Shown here piece after piece: positions 25,466 through 32,166 of a DNA stretch of 33,808 bases. Made by a program: the position numbers and the translations under genes. The stretch spans positions 1-33,808 of the forward strand of contig JAIPJY010000066.1 of NCBI GenBank assembly GCA_021733925.1, given 5' to 3'. The stretch is from Prosthecobacter sp. Its GTDB lineage: Bacteria; Verrucomicrobiota; Verrucomicrobiia; Verrucomicrobiales; Verrucomicrobiaceae. Below the pieces are notes generated by a model. It was not told where the DNA came from. It worked only from the letters and a program-made list of their open reading frames with translations, and made no database searches. The stretch's first letter is position 1. Each line of letters begins with the position of its first letter.

Positions 25466-26206
25466 TCACGCCTTGCGCCGCACCCACCCCGCATTCGCCA
25501 GTTCAATCCGCGAATCTGCATGCGCAATGGCCTCACGCAGCGCGGCCTCCGCCACGCCCAGCAGCGCAGCCAGAGCCTTCAGCCGTTTCGGCGGCTCCAC
25601 GAGATCATACGCCGCCTCATGCAGAGGCCTCCCGCCAATGAGCGGTGGCGCCTCTGCCTGCACATTCGTGGCTGCCACGTTAACGGTGGATGCATCAGCA
25701 CCCGCAGCTTCATCACTCGCCACCAAGTCCCCCAAGGCGGGCCTGCCCTCCGTAGCTCGAAGAGCGTAGGAGGGCGCAACGGTCGGCTCAGCACCCGGCC
25801 CAACCACGTTTCGGGTGTCAGTGCGCGTGTCCGTTGCGCCCATTTCGGTGACATTCATCAGCGGCGTGGGCTTCGCCGCAGGTGGTGGGTCCAGCGTCAC
25901 CACCAACGCGTGCGGCAGTCGGCGCTGGTCCATGAGATCATGCGCCAGGCGTCCCTTCCCTGCCTGCCACAGGTGCAGCGGCACACGCAGGATGTGCCCC
26001 TCCAGCAGCGACTCAAAGCGGAAGATGTACGAGCGCGTTCCCTTGTCGTGAAAATCATACGGTGCCGTATTCCCCACCCCCACCAGCTTCACCACGATGA
26101 GCGGCTCATCCGCGCGGCGATGCTTCGCCAGAAGCGCCGAATCAACGCGCCCCGGCAGGGTCAGAACAGTGGTGAGAGAGGGACAGGGTGTGGTATTAGG
26201 CTTCAT
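25466..26206 (-). CDS. Phage-module protein of unknown function (246 aa)
   Basis: I do not recognise this protein. The first 110 residues look like one compact domain (LIVVKLVGVGNTAPYDFHD, RSYIFRFESLLEG, VPLHLWQAGKGR). The middle, about 110-180, is rich in Ala, Pro, Thr and Gly and probably disordered, and it includes a stretch encoded by a palindromic DNA segment (25745-25775). The last 60 residues are helical (KRLKALAALLGVAEAALREAI) and may be an assembly domain. It lies between the capsid and co-chaperonin genes and could be a cement or decoration protein, but there is no direct evidence. Confidence 0.7.
   Translation of the reverse strand: MKPNTTPCPSLTTVLTLPGRVDSALLAKHRRADEPLIVVKLVGVGNTAPYDFHDKGTRSYIFRFESLLEGHILRVPLHLWQAGKGRLAHDLMDQRRLPHALVVTLDPPPAAKPTPLMNVTEMGATDTRTDTRNVVGPGAEPTVAPSYALRATEGRPALGDLVASDEAAGADASTVNVAATNVQAEAPPLIGGRPLHEAAYDLVEPPKRLKALAALLGVAEAALREAIAHADSRIELANAGWVRRKA
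25745..25775. repeat. Palindromic element within the 246-aa gene
   Basis: A nested inverted repeat has 7-bp outer arms at 25745-25751 and 25769-25775 and 4-bp inner arms at 25755-25758 and 25762-25765 with a 3-nt loop. It encodes part of the low-complexity linker. The coding strand continues in frame through it, so it may be a dispersed palindromic element that inserted without breaking the gene. Confidence 0.6.
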
Positions 26207-26623
26207 AAAATGTGAACAGTGAAAAGGGATAAGTGAAAAGTTAAAAGGTCTTCGAAGTAGTTCAGTATCGTCCTCGTCCTCCTACTCGAACTCGTCCTCG
26301 ATCCTCCAGCTCCGCATTCACATTGAGAGAACGCGCTTTGCTATCAGTGAGTCATAGGTCGGATCGGTCAGATCGGATTGGAAGTTAGCTATCCCCTGTT
26401 TCCTCCCTGGGGCGCCTGCCAAAGGCCGCACCCGCAAGGGAGGCAGGAGGAAAAAATCAAAAAGGGCAAGTCGTGGCAGTCAGATGGTAGTTTCTGGCAT
26501 CTTCTCCCACTCCTCCTCCCTCGGCCAGGTCGTCTGCGGCAAGAGAGGAGGAGTAAGAGAAAGATCAGGAGTGCTAGCCCGCACGGCGCTCATTCAAGAC
26601 ACCGTGCGGGCCGCTGTGGCGCA
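26207..26623. other. Non-coding gap with three inverted repeats, between capsid and 246-aa genes
   Basis: No gene is visible. Nearest the capsid gene is a perfect 10-bp hairpin (26577-26611). Next is a long stem with arms 26502-26518 and 26545-26561, broken by one 2-nt internal loop. Farther away is an 8-bp pair (26399-26406 and 26446-26453). A pyrimidine-rich low-complexity tract lies near 26270-26310, and a 9-bp tandem repeat, GGTCGGATC then GGTCAGATC, at 26357-26374. The gap is long for a phage head module and may hold a terminator for the capsid transcript and a promoter for the next genes. Confidence 0.55.
26577..26611 (-). terminator. Hairpin downstream of the major capsid gene
   Basis: Perfect 10-bp arms, 26577-26586 and 26602-26611, enclose a 15-nt loop 12 bp after the capsid stop. 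No U-tract follows on the minus strand, so it may stabilise the mRNA end or attenuate transcription, not act as a classical intrinsic terminator. Confidence 0.5.
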
Positions 26624-28192
26624 TTACGCGCTCAGGGTCGGCACCTCGAGTCCGGGGTGCTGGCCTGCATGGCGCAGCACCGAGTAGCCGCTGGTCTTGC
26701 CATCCGTGCGGATGCACGGGGCCTGGCCAAAGACGGTCTCATAGCCGCCGCCATCCACGAACGAGTAGTCGTCCTTGTCGCCCACGAGGAGGTCATCCCC
26801 CACATAGGCGCGCACGGCCGTGTCCTGGCCGAGAATGAGGCTGCACATGTCCACCGCACCATTCGCATTGCACGGGATGATGTAGGCACCCGCATCAAAC
26901 TCCGACGTCCAGACAAAGTCTGCCGAGCAGTTCGATGAGCCACCCGTACCACCCGCCACACGCGTGTAGGTCGTGCCGGCGGTGTTCAGGCCCCAGGTGT
27001 CCCCGGTGGCGATGAAGTTCCCCAGCGTGTCCACGCCGAGGCCGGAGGCATCGTTCGTGTTGTCCGGGTTCAGGATCGCGTTCACCGTGATCTGGTTCCC
27101 GTTGTTCGCAGAACCCAGCCAGCTCACAAAGCCCACGGAGCCGTCCGGATTGATGACCCAGCCATAGTAGGTGGCGGAGGTGATGGCGGCGTAGAAGGCG
27201 ATCCATGTCGCATCCTTCGTCGTCTGGCCCTCATACCACTCATAGGCATAGCCGCCCATCCACGCCATGTAGGGCGTTTTGGTGTCCGTCGCATGGCTCT
27301 TGAGAATGCAGGCCGCACCAGCGGAGTCCACACCGAATCCGGTGGAGAGCATCGCACGAGGTGCCAGCGGATCAGCGCACTGATCGTTCTCAGGATCCAC
27401 CGACGCATGCTCAAAGAGGCCCACGCCGTTCCAGTCCAGCAGCTTGCCGGAGAAGAGCGGGTTTTCCTCATTGCTGCGTGCGCCACCGTGCAGGGCCGCC
27501 TGCTCATAGCTGCTGGAGTTCTTGATGCTGGCGATCGCCGCATCAGGAATGTACACCATCGGCTTGTAAACCGGGCTGCCATGCTTGCTCGTCACCACGA
27601 TGCTGCGGCCGCCGAGACGGCGCCACTGCGGGATCGCATTCGTGATGCCCGAAGGCGTCAGCGTGTCCAGCGCATTCAGGCTGGCCAGCGTCTTGCGCGC
27701 ATTCGGGTAGATGGTGTTGCCCACGCCTTGCAGCTTGAGCGCCATCTTCATGTCGTTCATGCGGCGGCGTCCCAGCTTTTCGCGCAGGGCCAGCAGCACG
27801 GCGGACTTCACCCCGCCGCCTCCCGCCATGAACTTCAGCTGCTTCTTGGTGAACTTGAAGGCATCGCGCCAGAAGTCCACCACGCAGCCGAAGGTCTTGA
27901 AGTCCACGCTGGACTCATTCCCACGGAGCGGCTGCTCACCACGCGCACCCGGGCCGCGCGGCTGGCTCATGACAGTGAATTTGACCTCGTCTCCCGCATG
28001 GGCGGAGGCGATGTCCTTTCGAACAATGAAGGGCTTTCCAGAGCCCTCCCCGCCCTCAAACATCGAAAAGTCATCCACCGAGCGCGCACCCTTGCGGAGC
28101 TGCTGGGAATAGACCTTGGCGACGACGGACGGATCAGCCGCGACAGCGGCTGCGAGTGTGGATACGACGGATTCAGCGTGATAGGCGCTCAT
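26624..28192 (-). CDS. N4-gp56-type major capsid protein
   Basis: This 522-residue protein resembles the N4-gp56/DUF4043 family of phage major capsid proteins, which form the HK97-like shell. Family features include FIVRKDIASAHAGDEVKFTV (55-74), the GARGEQPLRGNESSVDFKTF segment (82-101), DFWRDAFKFTKKQLKFMAGG (106-125), an ALREKLGRRRMNDMKMALKL helix, and the PVYKPMVYIPDAAIASIKN and NGVGLFEH pieces. It is longer than the roughly 400 residues usual in this family. Residues about 310-425, rich in Gly, Asn, Thr and Trp (GGYAYEWYEGQTTKDATW onward), look like an inserted beta domain that could decorate the capsid surface. It is preceded by the scaffold-like gene, the normal phage order. Confidence is good for the family, lower for the insert boundaries. 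Confidence 0.82.
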   Translation of the reverse strand: MSAYHAESVVSTLAAAVAADPSVVAKVYSQQLRKGARSVDDFSMFEGGEGSGKPFIVRKDIASAHAGDEVKFTVMSQPRGPGARGEQPLRGNESSVDFKTFGCVVDFWRDAFKFTKKQLKFMAGGGGVKSAVLLALREKLGRRRMNDMKMALKLQGVGNTIYPNARKTLASLNALDTLTPSGITNAIPQWRRLGGRSIVVTSKHGSPVYKPMVYIPDAAIASIKNSSSYEQAALHGGARSNEENPLFSGKLLDWNGVGLFEHASVDPENDQCADPLAPRAMLSTGFGVDSAGAACILKSHATDTKTPYMAWMGGYAYEWYEGQTTKDATWIAFYAAITSATYYGWVINPDGSVGFVSWLGSANNGNQITVNAILNPDNTNDASGLGVDTLGNFIATGDTWGLNTAGTTYTRVAGGTGGSSNCSADFVWTSEFDAGAYIIPCNANGAVDMCSLILGQDTAVRAYVGDDLLVGDKDDYSFVDGGGYETVFGQAPCIRTDGKTSGYSVLRHAGQHPGLEVPTLSA

Positions 28193-28296
28193 ATTAGTTT
28201 CTCAGAACGAGATGTGTTGTCAGTTGTGTTTAGTTGAAGATTAACGTGTGGTATCATGCGGCAGTTCATACCATCCTAAGTCCATAAAAAGGCCGG

Positions 28297-29409
28297 CTAG
28301 TGCCGCACTTTGGCGGAGGTCAGCTTGTCCAGGCTGTGGATGAATGCGTCCTGCTGCTCAGGTGTCAGCTTGTCGATTTCCGCCATCGCCGTCTGGGGAG
28401 ACAATGCGCCGGCGGAGAAACCGGGGCCAACAGGTGAACCGGGCAGCCGCAGCGAATGTCGCGGCGCTGGCGGTATCAGTGACATGCCTCTCGCGTGACC
28501 TGGGCTGTTCGCCGCTTGTCCTTTGAAAAACTTGTCGATCACCCGCCGTCCGATCTTCTCAGGCCAGTCAGGATGATTTAGGATTGGGTCGTTTTTTGCC
28601 TCTGCAAGGAAAATTTCATCATCACAGCAATTCACGAATCCCGTGTCCTCATCTGTGATCAAATCCGAGAACATGTCCATCGCCCGCGTGTGGCTTTCCG
28701 CCTGCTGGCCCTGCCAGTGATTGTTCACCACCGCCGCCTCGCGCCGCGCCTCCCGCAGGTCCATCTTCACATCCGTCATCTGCTCCATGATGTCCGACGC
28801 CACCGGATCATACGACTCCTTCGCCTGCTTGTACTGTTGCTGCAGCAGAGACAGATGCTGCTCCAGTTCCGCCACCTGCGGCACAGCAGCCTGCGCTTGG
28901 GAATAATCAGGTGTCTCCTCATAAAAAGGCGCATCCTGCTGCGCATCACCCTCCGCAGCCTGCGCCTGCCCCGTGATGCCAAACGCCTCCGCAAACGCCT
29001 CCGCCGGCGAGCTCCCAGCGCGGATCAAATCCAGCGCCTGCACCGTCCGTGCGCGATCCTCCGGCTTCAGCGCCTTGATGGACACCCGCGCCGGAGCCAT
29101 CGCACTTTCCTCCCCCGGTGCACGCGGTGTCATCTGCGCCGCCAGCGCCGCCTCCACACGCTCCGGATCACCGCTCTCAAAATCCCGCACCTGCGCATCC
29201 GTCATCTGCGCCAGGTCCGCACCCTCCAGCGCCTCATCCAGCGAAGACAGGCCCGGGATCACTTCCGATGGGGACGCAGCTCCAGCAGCATCGCCTCCGG
29301 CAGAAGCAAGACTGTCGAGCACCGCGCTCGCATCAGCCTCCGAAAGGTTTTCAAAAACACCCCCCGCCTCGGCGGAGCTTGGGTTGGATGGCGTGTAATC
29401 TTCATGCAT
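28297..29409 (-). CDS. Probable phage scaffold-like protein (370 aa)
   Basis: This 370-residue protein has the composition of a capsid scaffold: acidic, rich in Ala, Glu, Gln and Pro. A predicted coiled coil spans about residues 180-240 (ELEQHLSLLQQQYKQAKESY, then MTDVKMDLREARREAAV). The C-terminus is helical with charged ends (AEIDKLTPEQQDAFIHSL), as in the capsid-binding tails of scaffolds. There is no signal peptide. It lies 104 bp upstream of the capsid gene on the same strand, the usual scaffold position. Direct similarity to named scaffolds cannot be shown by eye, so the call rests on composition and position. Confidence 0.7.
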   Translation of the reverse strand: MHEDYTPSNPSSAEAGGVFENLSEADASAVLDSLASAGGDAAGAASPSEVIPGLSSLDEALEGADLAQMTDAQVRDFESGDPERVEAALAAQMTPRAPGEESAMAPARVSIKALKPEDRARTVQALDLIRAGSSPAEAFAEAFGITGQAQAAEGDAQQDAPFYEETPDYSQAQAAVPQVAELEQHLSLLQQQYKQAKESYDPVASDIMEQMTDVKMDLREARREAAVVNNHWQGQQAESHTRAMDMFSDLITDEDTGFVNCCDDEIFLAEAKNDPILNHPDWPEKIGRRVIDKFFKGQAANSPGHARGMSLIPPAPRHSLRLPGSPVGPGFSAGALSPQTAMAEIDKLTPEQQDAFIHSLDKLTSAKVRH

Positions 29410-29492
29410 AGTATGGTGTGGTTGCTTATGGTAGTGTGATCAAAAGAAAAGGATGGAGTCGTGGAAAGCTGTTGCATCATTCACCCGCCCCG

Positions 29493-29520
29493 GTGCCATG
29501 CGGAGATCCCCGCATGGCAC
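29493..29520. terminator. Perfect 11-bp hairpin
   Basis: Arms 29493-29503 and 29510-29520 are perfectly complementary with loop AGATCC. No U-tract is present on either strand. It may insulate the phage-like genes from the esterase transcript. Confidence 0.45.
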
Positions 29521-29665
29521 TTGCTGTGGTCAGGCTTGCATGAGAGAAGTCTTGGGTCCGTTTTTCAGGAGTCAAGCAAGATTGTTCAAAAATCTTACCT
29601 GTGGCACTGAAACTGGTCCTTTGTGGTATTTTTTACAGCAACCACACGCCAAGAACTCTGACACG

Positions 29666-29688
29666 AGAGGGATCATCCTGATCCCTCT
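29666..29688 (-). terminator. Perfect 10-bp hairpin after the esterase gene
   Basis: Arms 29666-29675 and 29679-29688 are perfectly complementary around a 3-nt loop. On the minus strand it follows the esterase stop by 53 bp. There is no U-tract, so terminator function is likely only by position. Confidence 0.5.
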
Positions 29689-29741
29689 ACACTCCGCTTT
29701 CACCTGCCACTCCAAAGCGTAAATCCAGCCCCCCTGTCCCC

Positions 29742-31640
29742 TCACTCCCACCCAAGCCACACAAACTCCGCCGCGCCGCCGTTCCACAGCGCCGCATCCT
29801 TCGCAGCAGCACCCGGCACACGCGCACAGATCCCCAGCTCATCCATCTGCGCCCAGTCCTTCAGCGGCGTGCCCTTGTCAGAGATAAAATCAGCAGGAGC
29901 CAGCACGACGCTCTGCGCCTCTGCGCTACCAGCAATCTCACGCGTGCACAGGTAGCTCGCGCGCGGGCCGCGATAGCTTCTCCAGTCATTCTCCCGCACC
30001 ACAAAGGTCAGCCGGTTCGTCTTCGGCATCTTCAGCGTCACCTTCAGCCGCGCCCTCACCGGCGCGCGAAACAGCGGATCCGTCACCTTCCGAGTCCACA
30101 TTTCCTGATGCGTCAGATTCCCCGCATTCAGCACATACCAGTCCCGCAGCCCATGGGAAAAATCATCCATGACCGTATTCGGCCGCGCCGTCGCCACCGT
30201 CCCCGCCGCTCGCAGCGCCTCCGGCTCCGCATGCCGCAGCAGACTGCTCACGCACACCTCCCGCACCTCAGCCCCATTCCCCGGCAGCGCCTTCATGGAC
30301 ACCGCCTGCGGCAGCGAGTGGTACACATTCGCAAACGCAAACAGCGGCAGGTCCACCCCATGCAGCGGCAGCGCCGCCGTGTAGTCCTCACCACTCTTCA
30401 CCACCTCCGCACTCCGCCAGAAGCGCGCACGCGGATCATCATCCACACTGTAGTAGATCTCCACATGTGCGACCGGCATCGCCTTCGCATCCGGCGTTAC
30501 ACGCAGCAGCGGCACCCCATCCGCCGTCCTCAGCACCAGCTCACTCCCCGGCGTCTCCGGCAGCGCCACACCGCGTTTGAGAAAATGGTCAAACCACAGC
30601 GGCATCGCCACCGCCACCTCAGGGATTAGCCGATGATTCAGATGCGGCGCCCAGCTATACCGCGTCGGCTGGCCCACGATCAGCGCATTCGTGCGGTACA
30701 CATCATCCATCCAACCATGGAAATCATTCGTCCCGCTCCGGTGCAGCACCGGGCAGCCAATGCGCGGCGCATAGCTCTCAAAACTCAGCGTACGTCGAAA
30801 CACCTCCACATCGCCCTTGATCTTCTCCTGCTGCGCCGTCCCGCCCGCAAACGCATGCGGCTCCCAGCGAAACCCCTGCCCTCCCACGCCGGGCACAGCG
30901 GCCTTCACACGGTCATCGCTGCCCGCCACATACATTGTCAGGTTCCCACCCATCGAAAATCCATGCACGCCCAGCCGCTGCGCATCCACCTCCGGCTGCT
31001 GCTCCAGAAACGTCAGCCCACGCCTGCAGCCAAATGTTAGGAGATACCAGTTGTTATTTTTCGGGTGCTCCCGGTCCTCATAGAACTGCTTCGGCCCCGG
31101 CAGCATCGAGGAGTAGCCCGGCACATTCAGCTGCGTCGGATCCACCGCGCCCCAGTCCGTGTTCGGGTCTCCGGGTTGAGCACCCTCCATGCTGTTAAAC
31201 GGCGGCTTCCCATCCCCGTCACCGCCCCAGTTCACGGACAGCGCCGCATACCCGCGCCCCACCAGCAGCTTCACCTCGCTCAGAGACGCCCGCTGTCCCC
31301 CGCCATGGATGTGCATCACCCCCGGCACCTTCCCCTTCACCCCGTCAGGAAATCCATAGATCGCCGCCATCCGCGCCGGCCTCCCTTTGAAGCTGCCGAT
31401 AAAGTAGCGCACATGCCGAAACACCCCGCCGTCCTCCTTCCACTCGCGGATCACCTCCGTCTCCAGCGCCTCCTTGCGCGGATCAAAATCCGCCCACAGC
31501 TCCGCCACTGATCCCGGCACCTCCGCCGCTTGCGAGAGGAGGGCATGCGTCAGCAGAAGAGTGTAAAACAGGACGATGCAGACGGGTTTCAGGCGGTGGG
31601 TTGGGGAGGTGAAGCAGAGCACGCATGCTGAACGCGCCAC
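29742..31640 (-). CDS. Secreted alpha/beta-hydrolase with C-terminal beta domain
   Basis: This protein of about 632 residues is an exported esterase of the dienelactone-hydrolase or acetyl-xylan-esterase type. From the GTG at 31640, the oxyanion loop HIHGGGQR is near 112-115, the nucleophile elbow GFSMGG holds Ser229, Asp306 (SGTNDFHGWMDD) is the probable acid, and His333 or His336 (PHLNHR) the base. A C-terminal part of about 140 residues (DDFSHGLRDWYVLNAGN onward) looks like a beta-sandwich, perhaps a sugar-binding domain. The start is uncertain: no ATG precedes the signal peptide (VCIVLFYTLLLTHALLSQA), so GTG at 31640 or 31622 is likely, while an open frame back to 31766 is probably untranslated. 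It is divergent from the arsenic genes. Confidence 0.85.
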   Translation of the reverse strand: MARSACVLCFTSPTHRLKPVCIVLFYTLLLTHALLSQAAEVPGSVAELWADFDPRKEALETEVIREWKEDGGVFRHVRYFIGSFKGRPARMAAIYGFPDGVKGKVPGVMHIHGGGQRASLSEVKLLVGRGYAALSVNWGGDGDGKPPFNSMEGAQPGDPNTDWGAVDPTQLNVPGYSSMLPGPKQFYEDREHPKNNNWYLLTFGCRRGLTFLEQQPEVDAQRLGVHGFSMGGNLTMYVAGSDDRVKAAVPGVGGQGFRWEPHAFAGGTAQQEKIKGDVEVFRRTLSFESYAPRIGCPVLHRSGTNDFHGWMDDVYRTNALIVGQPTRYSWAPHLNHRLIPEVAVAMPLWFDHFLKRGVALPETPGSELVLRTADGVPLLRVTPDAKAMPVAHVEIYYSVDDDPRARFWRSAEVVKSGEDYTAALPLHGVDLPLFAFANVYHSLPQAVSMKALPGNGAEVREVCVSSLLRHAEPEALRAAGTVATARPNTVMDDFSHGLRDWYVLNAGNLTHQEMWTRKVTDPLFRAPVRARLKVTLKMPKTNRLTFVVRENDWRSYRGPRASYLCTREIAGSAEAQSVVLAPADFISDKGTPLKDWAQMDELGICARVPGAAAKDAALWNGGAAEFVWLGWE

Positions 31641-31780
31641 GAGCAGGGTTTTACTCTGTTGCGGGGAATGTTTGTTCTGCTTTTTTGAGCGTACGAGTAA
31701 CGCTCCGCCACGATGCCTGAAACAAACGGGATGTTTATCCCCACCCCAATGACAATCCACGCACACTCACCGACATTTAC

Positions 31781-31796
31781 TTGGCGAATTCACCAA
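31781..31796. promoter_or_regulatory. Near-perfect 16-bp palindrome before arsD, candidate operator
   Basis: TTGGCGAATTCACCAA differs from its reverse complement at only one base pair. It lies 37 bp before arsD and overlaps a possible -35 box (TTGGCG, 31781-31786), with TATCCT at 31803-31808 as a possible -10 after a 16-bp spacer. It is placed where an ArsR-type repressor would block transcription. No regulator gene is in the window, so the link is inferred. Confidence 0.45.
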
Positions 31797-31833
31797 ATAC
31801 TCTATCCTTAACCACAACAGCCCCCTCACCACC

Positions 31834-32166
31834 ATGAAAAGCATCCAAGTCTATGACCCACCCATGTGCTGCTCCACCGGCATCTGCGGCACGGACATTG
31901 ATCCCGACCTCGTGAACTTCGCCGCCATGCTCGCGCAGTTCCAAACGGCAGGCATCAAGATCGAACGCTACAATCTCGGCCAGCAGCCCATGGGCTTCGC
32001 GCAGAATGAGGCCGTGAAGGCCCTCATGACCACCGAGGGCACCACCGTGCTACCCCTCATCTTCTGGGATGGCGAGCTCCATCTCAAAGGCCGCTACCCC
32101 ACCAAAGACGAGCGCCCCGCGTGGTTCCAGGCAGCGTTCCCGCACGAGGAGGCCGCCACATTATGA
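31834..32166 (+). CDS. arsD: ArsD arsenic metallochaperone
   Basis: This 110-residue protein is a standard ArsD. The N-terminal strand is followed by MCCSTGICG, placing the As(III)/Sb(III)-binding Cys residues at 12, 13 and 18 exactly as in the Escherichia plasmid protein. The thioredoxin-like fold continues with LPLIFWDGELHLKGRYPT. It passes As(III) to ArsA and raises its affinity at low arsenite. The last codons overlap arsA by ATGA, so the two are translated together and expressed in balance, as their physical contact requires. It begins the visible ars unit behind a palindromic operator candidate; no arsR is seen upstream, where the divergent esterase lies. Confidence 0.95.
   Translation: MKSIQVYDPPMCCSTGICGTDIDPDLVNFAAMLAQFQTAGIKIERYNLGQQPMGFAQNEAVKALMTTEGTTVLPLIFWDGELHLKGRYPTKDERPAWFQAAFPHEEAATL

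Larger units (their letters stand above)
29410..29741. other. Non-coding gap with two perfect hairpins
   Basis: No gene is visible. A perfect 11-bp stem with a 6-nt loop spans 29493-29520 and a perfect 10-bp stem with a 3-nt loop spans 29666-29688. The second lies 54 bp after the esterase stop and may end its transcript. The first lies upstream of the scaffold-like gene. The gap marks the junction between phage-like and host genes. Confidence 0.6.

Noticed and set aside
31687-31705. 6-bp inverted repeat (GAGCGT/ACGCTC) next to a six-T run
   Set aside because: The T run precedes the stem on the plus strand and becomes an A run after it on the minus strand, so it is not an intrinsic terminator for either.
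31641-31766. N-terminal extension of the esterase with a CVDCH heme-like motif
   Set aside because: It would lie before the signal peptide, so heme could not be attached, and the stretch has low coding quality and only a GTG start.
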